A stretch of DNA of 29,030 bases, taken from the IMG/VR virus record IMGVR_UViG_3300046751_000713, positions 1-29,030 of that record. One strand, given 5' to 3'. Below the pieces are notes generated by a model. The model was not told the DNA's origin. It did no database searches and saw nothing but the letters and a program-made list of their open reading frames with translations. Origin of the DNA: a virus. The translations under genes were made by a program, and so were the position numbers. This document shows, in pieces, positions 7,832 through 16,621 of this stretch. How positions within the stretch are numbered: the first letter of the stretch is position 1; the number at the start of each line of letters is the position of its first letter.

Positions 7832-8154
7832 TCGAGTTTGGTAAATGGGTTTTTTATGCCAACGGCAGAAACAAAGGTAGTAAAAGCACCAGGCTTGAAC
7901 AATGGAAGGCTGTTGAAAGAATATCTGGAAAGCCTCCGGGAGAGTTAGCTAGTCAACCTTATTTGGATGATTGCTTAATTCAAGTTTGGCATATTTACTC
8001 GATTATTGCACAAGGCGTTGAATCGATTACTTTGCAAGATATTGCTGCTTACTGCGATCTTTATAGAGATGAATTAGACCCTTGGCAGATAGATGCTATT
8101 ATGGGTTTAGACCACGAAAGGCGTAAACAATGGCAGACACAATCGCAAGACTGA
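7460..8154 (+). CDS. Tail assembly chaperone, frameshifted (GT-like) form
   Basis: A -1 shift at G AAA AAA (7822-7828) carries ribosomes past the TAG and into an open frame from 7828 to the TGA at 8152-8154. It adds 108 residues to give about 231 aa. The extension begins IVEFGKWVFYANGRNKGS and contains the segment CLIQVWHIYSIIAQGVESIT and a Trp-rich end (DPWQIDAIMGLD). The extension has no start codon or ribosome-binding site at its beginning, and the first in-frame ATG (7963) would remove its N-terminal third. Long-tailed phages conserve such a shift between tube and tape measure; the T-like part binds the tape measure. The end overlaps the tape measure start by 25 bases. Confidence 0.75.
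7822..7828 (+). other. Slippery heptamer for -1 ribosomal frameshift
   Basis: In the chaperone frame the codons are CCG AAA AAA TAG, so the heptamer G AAA AAA lies directly against the stop codon. Slipping back one base re-pairs both tRNA-Lys mostly correctly and opens the 108-codon extension. No strong downstream stem is visible, and the adjacent stop may itself provide the pause. Confidence 0.72.
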
Positions 8155-10382
8155 TATTTGAGGCTAACACTGCTCAACTTAAAAAAGCTAATGAAGAGCT
8201 TAAAAAGCTTGCCAAAGAGTCTGGTAAAGCCGCTAAGGCTATCAAGGACGAAGGCACTCAGAAGAAAAAGACAAACACAGAAACAAAGAAAGGCACTGAC
8301 GCAACAGGTAAGGACACAAAAGGCAAGAAAGATAATACAAAAGAAACAAAAAAGGCTACTACTGCTAATGAAAAATTAGCTAAGTCTTTTAAGAACGCTG
8401 CGACAGCTACCGCAACACTTCAAGGCCCACTTAACGGTGTTTCAGGCCGACTCTCATTTATAGCAACTGGTTTAGCACGAATTGGCCCACTAGGATTAAT
8501 TGTTAGTGCTGGTTTTGCTGCGCTTGGCTTTGCTATCAAAGGTGCTTTAGATGTATTTTCAGAATTTGAAGCACAGGTATTACAGCTTGAGCAAATGCTT
8601 GAGACAACCGGGCATCGTGTTGGTTTAACTTCCCAAGAGCTACAAGATTTAGCTACTGAAGTAGGTATAGCTACGCTTGCTTCTGCTGGCGACATTAGAC
8701 AAGCAGAGGGAATACTTCTTACTTTTGGCTCTATTGCTGGTGATCAGTTTAAACGTACAACTGTTTTAGCTCAGGATTTAGCTCAAGTTATGGGTGTTAC
8801 TGCCGCAAGTGCAGCTAAAACTTTAGGTAAAGCGATAGAAGATCCTGTCAATAATTTGACTAGCTTGTCTCGCGCAGGTGTTATATTTACTGCAACAGAG
8901 CGAGATATGATTGACGGTATGCTACTTGCTAGCGACAAGATGGCCGCTCAAGATTTTATTATTAAAAAATTAGAAGCATCTCTGGGTGGCGCAGGTGCTG
9001 GTGCTGGTAAGGGTCTAGCCGGGGCTTTTGATGGTCTAGGAGAGCAAGCAGACCTTTTAAGAATTGCATTTATACAAGAGTCAGGATTTGCATCCTTTAT
9101 CGCTGATAGAACAAATGAAGCAACAGCGCTTCTTGCAAAACTCACAGAAAAAGTAAAAACATCGAATATATTTACAGGCGCTATGAGTGATGCGGATCTT
9201 TTAGAGCTTTCAATTAAAAGAGCTGAAGAGCAAATGGATAGCTTGCTAGAAACATATGGCAACGCTGCATTTAGTAATCCAGCATTTACACAGGCAGAGG
9301 AGCAATTTAAAAGACTAAAAGCACAATTACAAGAACTGCAAGATCCACAGCTTTTACAACCACTTTTTGGTGGTCAGTCTGTTGCAGATATGGCTGGGCT
9401 TACTGCACCAGCTACAGAGCAGCCTTTAAGCGGTGTTGCATTATTAACGTCTGGCCAAACGCCAACCCCAGCAGGAACAGGAACAGTTTTAAAACCACAA
9501 CCATCAGCGCCAGCGGCAGAAGAAGCTCCAGTAGCATTTGATAAGCTTCCCAGTATATTAGAAACTAACAATGCAATTATGGCTTCTGAACTGCAAGTTT
9601 TAGAAATGCAAAAGGCAAATGCAGATTCAGAAACATTGCTGTTTGAACAAATTATAGAAAAAAGAACTGAACACGCTACAGCCGTTGCTGCACTTGAGTT
9701 TCAGAGAAAGTTGAGTGAAGTTGAAGCGGATGATATTTACAGGGAAGAAAAGATTGCAAAATTACAAGAAGAACACGCTGTAAAAATGGATATTTTGTCT
9801 GAGCAGAACCAGGCTACAGAGCAAGAGGAATTGAGACATAAAGCTAAACTAGGTGACATTGATGCTAAAGCAGCATTAGCTAAACAAAAATTTGAAAAAT
9901 TAACAGGAGCTGCACAAACCAAACAAATAGTAAGTACTTTAGCTGCAAGAACCGCTGCTATGGCCAATATGAGTAAAGGAATGTTTAGAATAGCTCAAAT
10001 GGCCGCAGTTGCAAATACCGTTGTTAATACAAGATCAGCAATGGAGTTGGCTAGAGCAACTTATGCGTCACCTCTTGGTGAAATAATGGCTGGTGTGGAG
10101 TTAGTTGCTGGTATGGCTAACCTTGCAGCTATTAAGTCGCAAAAATTTGGCGGTGGCGGTTCTGTTTCTGGTGGTGCTGGCGGTGGCGGTGGCGGTGGAG
10201 CGGCGGCAGCGGCTTCCGCACCAGTGCAGCTTACGGCTGATGATGTTATTGCTCCACCACCTCAACCCATCAATGTGACAGTAGACGGATCTATTGACCC
10301 AACTGGGGCAAGACGTATTATAGAAGCTATTAACGAGGCTACAGAAGATGGCTTAGAAATCACAGCACTGGTAGGTACATAA
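8130..10382 (+). CDS. Tape measure protein
   Basis: The 750-aa protein sets tail length and is probably ejected with DNA. Residues 13-90 are an extremely Lys/Thr-rich coiled coil, 108-141 are a hydrophobic alpha-helical segment (RIGPLGLIVSAGFAALGF), and a long helical region follows with Ala/Pro-rich breaks near 435-470. Coiled coil resumes at about 485-600, and a poly-Gly stretch (GGAGGGGGGGAAAAA) precedes a small C-terminal domain. At roughly 0.15 nm per residue this predicts a tail near 110 nm. The ATG lies inside the end of the frameshifted chaperone, as in other siphoviruses. No peptidase or lysozyme motif is visible. Confidence 0.93.
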   Translation: MADTIARLIFEANTAQLKKANEELKKLAKESGKAAKAIKDEGTQKKKTNTETKKGTDATGKDTKGKKDNTKETKKATTANEKLAKSFKNAATATATLQGPLNGVSGRLSFIATGLARIGPLGLIVSAGFAALGFAIKGALDVFSEFEAQVLQLEQMLETTGHRVGLTSQELQDLATEVGIATLASAGDIRQAEGILLTFGSIAGDQFKRTTVLAQDLAQVMGVTAASAAKTLGKAIEDPVNNLTSLSRAGVIFTATERDMIDGMLLASDKMAAQDFIIKKLEASLGGAGAGAGKGLAGAFDGLGEQADLLRIAFIQESGFASFIADRTNEATALLAKLTEKVKTSNIFTGAMSDADLLELSIKRAEEQMDSLLETYGNAAFSNPAFTQAEEQFKRLKAQLQELQDPQLLQPLFGGQSVADMAGLTAPATEQPLSGVALLTSGQTPTPAGTGTVLKPQPSAPAAEEAPVAFDKLPSILETNNAIMASELQVLEMQKANADSETLLFEQIIEKRTEHATAVAALEFQRKLSEVEADDIYREEKIAKLQEEHAVKMDILSEQNQATEQEELRHKAKLGDIDAKAALAKQKFEKLTGAAQTKQIVSTLAARTAAMANMSKGMFRIAQMAAVANTVVNTRSAMELARATYASPLGEIMAGVELVAGMANLAAIKSQKFGGGGSVSGGAGGGGGGGAAAAASAPVQLTADDVIAPPPQPINVTVDGSIDPTGARRIIEAINEATEDGLEITALVGT

Positions 10383-11305
10383 TGAGCGCAATTTTAGCAG
10401 AAAATAAACTTCACCATGAGTATTGGCGAAAAAAATCTGGCACAACAACTATAGCTTATGTTCCATCAACTACAACTGGTTACGCACCGCCCCCATCAGG
10501 GTTTAGTTTTGGTAACGCTATAGATGATAGTGCTGGAACTTCTTTTATGGTTACAGGTTTTTCTGATCAAGTTGATGTAACTATAACTTTTCCTGTTAAT
10601 GTAACCTTTAATGGTTTTGCTGTTTATGGTCATAATTTAACTTCAAATCAAGGTTTAAAAATTACTTACAGTACATCTGATAGTGGGACAGGAAACTTTA
10701 GCGAGTTCAAAGCAACTCCATATACATCTAACACATACAAGCCCTTAAATAACTTCAAAAGACCTTTTGGCGCTTTATTTTCTAGCACAATATCGAATGT
10801 TAGAAGGTTAAGAATAGAAACCATTGGTTGGAGTTCAAAAAGCTTCATCAATATAATTTCTGCTGGTATGTGGGTCACTACAGGAATAGACATTGCAACG
10901 CCTTTTACTCCTCCGTCATTCGCACCACAAAAAACAGACATAAAACAAAACAATTTAGGAAATCCTTTAATAACTGATGTAAGAAAAATCCCAGAAAAAC
11001 TTAATATAAAGTTAAATCAGTTTTCAGAAGATGAATTGTATAGCGCTACTGATGCAGCGCAAACAACTACAATTAACGGCTTTAGCTCTACTTTTGGATT
11101 TATAGATTATATGGGATATTTTTTACCTAGGCATCCATTTTTTTTAATGTGGCATGAAGGTATATCTACAGAGTCTGCTACTTTACAGATTAGAGATCAA
11201 CAAAAAATGTATTTTTGCACCATGGATAGGCAGTTATCACAACCTAAATTTACCACTCCTACGTTAATTAATTGGTCTATTCGTGCTTTGGGGTATATTG
11301 AATGA
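10382..11305 (+). CDS. Distal tail / minor tail protein
   Basis: A 307-aa protein starting at the last base of the tape measure stop. Position directly after the tape measure suggests a distal-tail component linking tube and hub. The N-terminal two thirds are rich in beta strands with a discoidin-like look (FSFGNAIDDSAGTSF, then VNVTFNGFAVYGHNLTS). From about 190 a second beta part ends in WSIRALGYIE. The four-base overlap with the hub gene suggests coupled translation. I do not recognise a named family with certainty. The jelly-roll-like first part could bind carbohydrate. Confidence 0.6.
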   Translation: MSAILAENKLHHEYWRKKSGTTTIAYVPSTTTGYAPPPSGFSFGNAIDDSAGTSFMVTGFSDQVDVTITFPVNVTFNGFAVYGHNLTSNQGLKITYSTSDSGTGNFSEFKATPYTSNTYKPLNNFKRPFGALFSSTISNVRRLRIETIGWSSKSFINIISAGMWVTTGIDIATPFTPPSFAPQKTDIKQNNLGNPLITDVRKIPEKLNIKLNQFSEDELYSATDAAQTTTINGFSSTFGFIDYMGYFLPRHPFFLMWHEGISTESATLQIRDQQKMYFCTMDRQLSQPKFTTPTLINWSIRALGYIE

Positions 11306-14300
11306 CAACCCTTTGGACACCAGAGGTTTTATCTGGTTTTATACAATCTTGGTATGACGGCCAAGATCCGAATGCTAATAATAAGGCTAGTCTGCCAACG
11401 GTTGGTAACCAGTTTCTTACTTGGAGGAATAAAGGCGACCAACAAACCCCGTTTTCCCTTCAAGCTAGCGATTTAGATATTAACTTCGCAAATCAAGCTG
11501 GCGGTACTCAGTATAAAGACCTTTATCAGCCTAGGTTTATGGGCGGCTCGATTACTAAACTTTCTATTGTTCAAGGGGGTGATCAAATGTATTCGCCTTC
11601 TAATTTTGGTACAGAAAAAAAATTAACCGCTGTATCACCTGCAACTGGATCGGCTTGTTATATTAGTTATACGTCATCTGGTGGCGCTGTAACGCTTGTT
11701 AGAGAGCATGACATTGGGCCTTCTTACGGCTATTCAGTAGGCGATATACTTGAAGATGCAAGCGGTGGTCATTCGCAAGGAAGTACAAAGGCAACTTTTA
11801 GAGTTGATGAAGTTGTAGATAGAGGCGGGATTTATTTTAATGAAACTGATTCTACTACAAATTTTTATAAAGCGTCAGGAAGGAGTAATACTGGTTCAGG
11901 TGGAATTGGTACTGAATGCACTCTTTTTATTGCTTGCACCTTGTATGATGATGCCGATGATGAAGAAGCAATGTTTAAGATTTTTGATGTTGATGGTGGA
12001 GGTAAAGATATTACCATCGTTTACGGCCATCAAGCTGGTATGGGGGGTTCTACACAATACAATAGAGGTATTAAGTATAAAAACGCTAGCAATGTTGCTG
12101 TAGTTGACCCTGACGGTTACAGTGGCGATCAGTATATAGAGGGAAGAAACGAGATATTTGCGGTCAGAATGTCTGCAACTACCGCAGGAAAATTTACTTG
12201 GTATAGCAGGCTTGCAACAGTAGGCGCTGATTTAGAAACAATGTCTTTCCCTGCTAGTTCAGGATTATCAATAATGTCAGATGGGGCGACTCCATCTGAT
12301 GTTGCAAGCACAACGTCTAGGGGTGCAGTTTATGAAATTTTAATATTTAATAAAGTGCTTGATACCGAGGAAGTCAATAAATGTGTCGGTTACTTAAACG
12401 CTAAATATAGCCTTAATGCCTTACAAAATACTCACCCATACGCAAATGTTTGGCCTGATACCTCTTATGTTGCTAGTGATCCTATTAATAACGACCCAGC
12501 ACCTGCCCCTCCCGCAACACCTGCACCTGATCCAGTACAGCCAGCAGATCCAGCCGTACCACCAGCTCCACCAGCGCCACCAGCTCCTATTAACAATCCA
12601 GTGCCTGTTCCTCCAGCGGCAGAGCCTACTATAGCCGAGATAACTGGATCATATTATTTTGGTGGAGCGCACAGATTAAACCCAAGACAACCTGTTCAAA
12701 TGGTTAGTTTGTTTTTAGATTTTTGTGATAATGAGTATGGTGTTAATGATGGTATTTCTACTTGCACCGCTGCTGGAGGTACAGGAAATGAATGTTATAA
12801 CACTAAAGCAACCTGTCAAGACACAGCAAACTACAATAGATCATCAGATGGCGTTTTACAGTACAACTTTACTTCTGAAGTTGGCACAACCTTACCGAAT
12901 CAAAAAGCTTATCCCAGTGTTATTTCTGTAAGTACAGCCCCTGTAGAAATCAGACCAACAAAAGGTGTTTCTGTTAGAGCTAACGTAACAATTAAGCTGA
13001 GAGATTTTTACGCTACTGGAGCAGATGTTGATCCATATTTTGAAACAAGAAATTTAATAGCTTTAGAAAATGGCACTTACTTTCAAAAATTAATGCAAAG
13101 AAATCCGCATTATGTCGGAAGGCGTGTTGTAGTTAGTGATGGATATATAGATCACACAGGAGTTGAAAGATTTTTTGGAGGTCAAAGATTTTACATAATA
13201 GATAGCATGATGCTTGATAATGATGTAATGACAATTAAATGTCGAGATCCGCTTTCGCTTGCTGATGAATTAAAATCTAAAGTCCCAGAGCCATCACGCT
13301 TTTCTTTGAACGGAGCATTAAGCAAAACGGGTACACATAATACTGTACCATTGCGTTTTAACGGAATTACCTTAGTAGGATCAGACTCCGCTGACAAACA
13401 GAAAGTAATAGATTATTTTGGCGCTGACAATGCTACTGGTTTTGTTCGTATTGATGAAGAAATAATGGGTTATACAGTTGATGTTAGCGGTAGTAACGCA
13501 GCACTTGATATTACGTCACGATTTCAATGGGGGACAAAGCCGTCAGATGATGATTATGAGGCAGATGATGTTGTACAAAAATGCTTCTTTGCTGGCGCTT
13601 ATGATGGGTCTGGAGCTGCTACTTCTTTCAACGATGTTGCTTATAACCTCCTTGTAAACGAAGCAGGAGTACCTGCAACTGCTATAAATAACTTACCAGG
13701 AGGAGTTTATAGTTGGGCAGATGAAAGAACAAATTGGCTTTTAACATACAGAATCGATGTAATATTAAGTGAGCCTAAAGAAGTTAATAAACAATTATCA
13801 GATATAGGCACGATGATTGGTGTGAATTTATTTTATGAGGATAAATCACAGCAAATAGTTTTAAGAGCTGAAACGCCAGAGCTTGATCAAAATACTATTT
13901 TGACAATAACTGACGAAGAAATTATTGAAGATAGTGTAAAAATAATTAATTCAGAAAAAGAAAGAGTTTCAAGAGTTTATTATTATTACAATATGCGTGA
14001 TCATGTAGAAGATAACGATAAGCCAAAAAATTATAAAAATCTTTATATCGCTATAGATAGTGATAGCGAAACAGCGGATGAGTACGGAAAAGAATCCAAC
14101 AAAGTTGTTTTTGGTTATGGAATAAAATCAACAAGCACAGCAACAAGTGTTTCACAAAGATTGTTGTCAAGATTTAAAGATAGCCCAAAAACTTTATCTT
14201 TTAAAATTGACGCATCAAGACCTGTTTTAAGCACTGGCGACCATTTCTTTTTATCAACAAAGCACTTGGTTGATCAGAACGGTAGTTTAAAAACAAGAGA

Positions 14301-14829
14301 AATGCAGTGTACATCTATAAAGTTTGATAACAAGGGTCAATTTTATTTAATTACTGCTAAAGAATTCAATTTTGGAACAATTAATTTTGCTAAAATTACA
14401 ACCGATGGCGTAGCCGCATTCTCAACAGGTGGTGGCAGTGGAACAACTGAATCTCCATATACTGGCGTTAGAAAGTCTGATTCTTTTTTGAGCGATTTAA
14501 ATCACATTACTTTAGAGGTTGTTAATGGCGGTTCAGGCTGGACTAATGGAGAGACTCTTGCTTTTACACCAGATGAAGCCGCAGTTGGCGCTGCCGCTAA
14601 CACTAGAAATTTAACTGCTACTTATACTCAGTCAGGAGGTGTAATTACTGCTGTTACTGTTACGTCAAATGTTGCTGCTGGAGCTATGCCTAGCAATGTG
14701 CATATAGGGTATGCTGCAACAGAAATTCTTAGTGCCTCTCCTAATTCAAGCTCAGGAGATGATTTAAAGGTTAGATTGACTAAAGGCGCTAGAATGTCAG
14801 GCTCTCAAGAGCCGTATAATATTGTTTAG
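11302..14829 (+). CDS. Tail hub / tip protein with lectin-like N-terminus
   Basis: At 1175 aa this is the largest gene in the window. Residues 1-375 resemble a concanavalin/LamG-like sheet domain (SGFIQSWYDGQDPN, RGAVYEILIFNKVLDTEEV near the end). Residues about 398-443 are a Pro/Ala-rich linker. The hub part follows, with Cys475, Cys488, Cys498 and Cys505 in the pattern DFCDNEYG ... TCTAAG ... ECYNTKATCQD, then RFFGGQRFYIIDSMMLDNDV, a segment typical of tail-tip proteins. A C-terminal beta region with VNGGSGWTNGETLAFTP ends the protein. The hub likely forms the tail end and contacts the host. The four-Cys pattern recalls the Fe-S site of lambda gpL; that comparison is inference. Confidence 0.75.
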   Translation: MTTLWTPEVLSGFIQSWYDGQDPNANNKASLPTVGNQFLTWRNKGDQQTPFSLQASDLDINFANQAGGTQYKDLYQPRFMGGSITKLSIVQGGDQMYSPSNFGTEKKLTAVSPATGSACYISYTSSGGAVTLVREHDIGPSYGYSVGDILEDASGGHSQGSTKATFRVDEVVDRGGIYFNETDSTTNFYKASGRSNTGSGGIGTECTLFIACTLYDDADDEEAMFKIFDVDGGGKDITIVYGHQAGMGGSTQYNRGIKYKNASNVAVVDPDGYSGDQYIEGRNEIFAVRMSATTAGKFTWYSRLATVGADLETMSFPASSGLSIMSDGATPSDVASTTSRGAVYEILIFNKVLDTEEVNKCVGYLNAKYSLNALQNTHPYANVWPDTSYVASDPINNDPAPAPPATPAPDPVQPADPAVPPAPPAPPAPINNPVPVPPAAEPTIAEITGSYYFGGAHRLNPRQPVQMVSLFLDFCDNEYGVNDGISTCTAAGGTGNECYNTKATCQDTANYNRSSDGVLQYNFTSEVGTTLPNQKAYPSVISVSTAPVEIRPTKGVSVRANVTIKLRDFYATGADVDPYFETRNLIALENGTYFQKLMQRNPHYVGRRVVVSDGYIDHTGVERFFGGQRFYIIDSMMLDNDVMTIKCRDPLSLADELKSKVPEPSRFSLNGALSKTGTHNTVPLRFNGITLVGSDSADKQKVIDYFGADNATGFVRIDEEIMGYTVDVSGSNAALDITSRFQWGTKPSDDDYEADDVVQKCFFAGAYDGSGAATSFNDVAYNLLVNEAGVPATAINNLPGGVYSWADERTNWLLTYRIDVILSEPKEVNKQLSDIGTMIGVNLFYEDKSQQIVLRAETPELDQNTILTITDEEIIEDSVKIINSEKERVSRVYYYYNMRDHVEDNDKPKNYKNLYIAIDSDSETADEYGKESNKVVFGYGIKSTSTATSVSQRLLSRFKDSPKTLSFKIDASRPVLSTGDHFFLSTKHLVDQNGSLKTREMQCTSIKFDNKGQFYLITAKEFNFGTINFAKITTDGVAAFSTGGGSGTTESPYTGVRKSDSFLSDLNHITLEVVNGGSGWTNGETLAFTPDEAAVGAAANTRNLTATYTQSGGVITAVTVTSNVAAGAMPSNVHIGYAATEILSASPNSSSGDDLKVRLTKGARMSGSQEPYNIV

Positions 14830-14838
14830 GGTTAAGTA

Positions 14839-15420
14839 ATGTCTTACACTACATTGTATAGAAAGATTAGTGCAACTGAGTTAGAGGTAGGAAAGCCTTT
14901 AACTAGCCAACTAATTAAGGCTATTAGAGATAATCCACTAGCTTATAGAACTGGCGACTCATCGTTAGAAAAAAGAATAAGCTACAAAGCGTTTAGTACA
15001 CAACAGCCTGTTGCTGGTGATGTGATGATTGCTCAAAGTTGTGGTCACGACAATGAAACAGACACAATTGTTGCTATAAAAATACGCAGAGAAGGACAGT
15101 ATAGAGTAAAATATCAATATAGGTCTGGCGCAAGAGCAACGCAAGGCGATGGCAATATTGATGTAACAAGAGTTGAGTTGCAGCTTATGGTTTTAGATGC
15201 GAACGGTGAAATATTTAGTTTAGAAGATAATGTAACAGTATTGGCGGAAAGAAATACTGTCACCAATGTTAATGATATTTATTTATATGAAAACGATATC
15301 ATTTATGTTACACACACAGAAACAGATGGTGCAGCGGAGCTTAGTTTCAATCTTTCGGTAGGTGTAGCAGATACAAATGCTATTTGGGGTGTAGACGCAA
15401 TCCCACATCGAACATTTTAA
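14839..15420 (+). CDS. Fibre-like tail protein, tandem paralogue 1
   Basis: A 193-aa protein, first of three tandem relatives. The shared N-terminal module here reads LYRKISATELEVGKPLTSQL followed by IKAIRDNPLAYRTGDSS, and the shared ending is AIWGVDAIPHRTF. The remainder is beta-rich with LQLMVLDANGE strands and no signal peptide. The position between tail hub and tail fibre and the module layout (short helical head, beta barrel, Trp-Gly-Val-Asp end) suggest a trimeric tip or fibre component. No enzyme motif is visible. This copy is the most diverged of the three at the C-terminus. Confidence 0.6.
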   Translation: MSYTTLYRKISATELEVGKPLTSQLIKAIRDNPLAYRTGDSSLEKRISYKAFSTQQPVAGDVMIAQSCGHDNETDTIVAIKIRREGQYRVKYQYRSGARATQGDGNIDVTRVELQLMVLDANGEIFSLEDNVTVLAERNTVTNVNDIYLYENDIIYVTHTETDGAAELSFNLSVGVADTNAIWGVDAIPHRTF

Positions 15421-15431
15421 TAGAGTAAATT

Positions 15432-16025
15432 ATGCCGACATATAGAGATATTACTGATAATGAAGTTGCTGTTGGATTGCCAGTGACGCAGCAGTTGATA
15501 CAAACTATGCGAGATAACATAGAGGCTATATTTCAAGGAGATGCAACTGCACCCGTGGTTCAATGGCAAGCTTTATCAAGAAGCGGAACGCCAGCGGCTG
15601 GCAGTAATTTAATTTTACAAATTACTACAGAGCTTAACGCTGATGACACATCTATATTTGGTTTTGGCGTTAGAAAAACTGGAACTTATAAAGTCAGGTT
15701 TGAGCAAAGGGTTGCTGATACCCCAGATACTGACTCGGATGATGGTGCTTTACAAGCAAATTCATTTGTTAGCCAGCTTAAAAAAACATCTTCAGGGACA
15801 ACAAGTAATATTGGCACTGCTCTTACTACTTCCGTTAGTGGAGACAATGATGAAGGTAGTAATAGTTTTGGAGAAAAAACACAAGATGTTAGTTTGACCG
15901 CTGGAGACATTGTTTTTTTAGATGTGAATCAAACTGGTGAAGAGGGTGGAAGTATTACTCTTTCTGTAGCAGTAGATGATGCAAGCTCAATGTGGGGTGT
16001 TGATGTGTATGGGATGATTACATAA
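15432..16025 (+). CDS. Fibre-like tail protein, tandem paralogue 2
   Basis: A 197-aa relative of its two neighbours. The N-terminal module is YRDITDNEVAVGLPVTQQL then IQTMRDNIEAIFQGDATAP, and the protein ends SMWGVDVYGMIT. The middle is a set of predicted beta strands with a Ser/Thr/Gly-rich loop at about 118-150. The gene starts 11 nt after the previous stop and ends one base into the next start codon (TAATG). The role is inferred as for paralogue 1: a tail-tip or fibre subunit. Confidence 0.6.
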   Translation: MPTYRDITDNEVAVGLPVTQQLIQTMRDNIEAIFQGDATAPVVQWQALSRSGTPAAGSNLILQITTELNADDTSIFGFGVRKTGTYKVRFEQRVADTPDTDSDDGALQANSFVSQLKKTSSGTTSNIGTALTTSVSGDNDEGSNSFGEKTQDVSLTAGDIVFLDVNQTGEEGGSITLSVAVDDASSMWGVDVYGMIT

Positions 16026-16621
16026 TGACTACCTATAACGCAATAACAGACTCAGAAATTTCTTTAGATGCGCCTGTAAAAAATGAGTTAATGAAGGCAT
16101 TGAAAGATAACCCAAAAGCAATTGCAGAGGGGGATGCGTCTGCGCCAACAACAACTGATGGCGGCAAAACGTCAACTATTAATCATTCTGCTTTATCATT
16201 AGAAACAAATGATTATGGTGACGTTATTATATGGCAAGAAACTGGCTATTGTGTAAATGCTGATTCAAGCATTTGTAGTATTTATATAAGAAATGCTGGA
16301 AAATATAGGTTTACAGCGAATGTTAGAAATGGCTCTACAGAAGCAAGAGATGCCTCAGTAAATAGTAGCGCAAAAGCTACCGTTAGGGTTAGGCAAAATG
16401 ATCATAATAACGGTGATGCCATAACAACTATTAATAGCACTGAACTTGTTAATGGGGCAGTTATGTACCATGTGCATGATTTAGATTTGGCAGCGAATGT
16501 TACTATATTTTTGCGTGTAGAAGAAACTGTAAGTAGAATTCAAGTAAGCGCAACTTTAAGTTGCTCTGTTGTTAATCCTGATGCAATGTATGGAGTTGAT
16601 GTAAGAGGAAATTTGACATAA
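16025..16621 (+). CDS. Fibre-like tail protein, tandem paralogue 3
   Basis: A 198-aa relative: YNAITDSEISLDAPVKNEL, then MKALKDNPKAIAEGDASAP, ending AMYGVDVRGNLT. It matches paralogue 2 most closely at both ends while the central beta region differs, the pattern expected when a receptor-binding or decorating part diversifies between fixed attachment modules. It overlaps both neighbours by one base (TAATG at each side). No catalytic motif is visible. Confidence 0.6.
   Translation: MTTYNAITDSEISLDAPVKNELMKALKDNPKAIAEGDASAPTTTDGGKTSTINHSALSLETNDYGDVIIWQETGYCVNADSSICSIYIRNAGKYRFTANVRNGSTEARDASVNSSAKATVRVRQNDHNNGDAITTINSTELVNGAVMYHVHDLDLAANVTIFLRVEETVSRIQVSATLSCSVVNPDAMYGVDVRGNLT

Noticed and set aside
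7963-8154. Independent 63-codon gene after the short tail chaperone
   Set aside because: The same frame is open back to the slip site and the upstream part is clearly coding-like, so it is the frameshift extension.
8158-8379. 73-codon basic frame within the start of the tape measure
   Set aside because: It results from reading the A-rich Lys/Thr part of the tape measure in another frame; there is no start signal.
12416-12634. 72-codon frame in the proline-rich linker of the tail hub
   Set aside because: Low-complexity CCA/GCA-rich DNA keeps other frames open; no ribosome-binding site is present.
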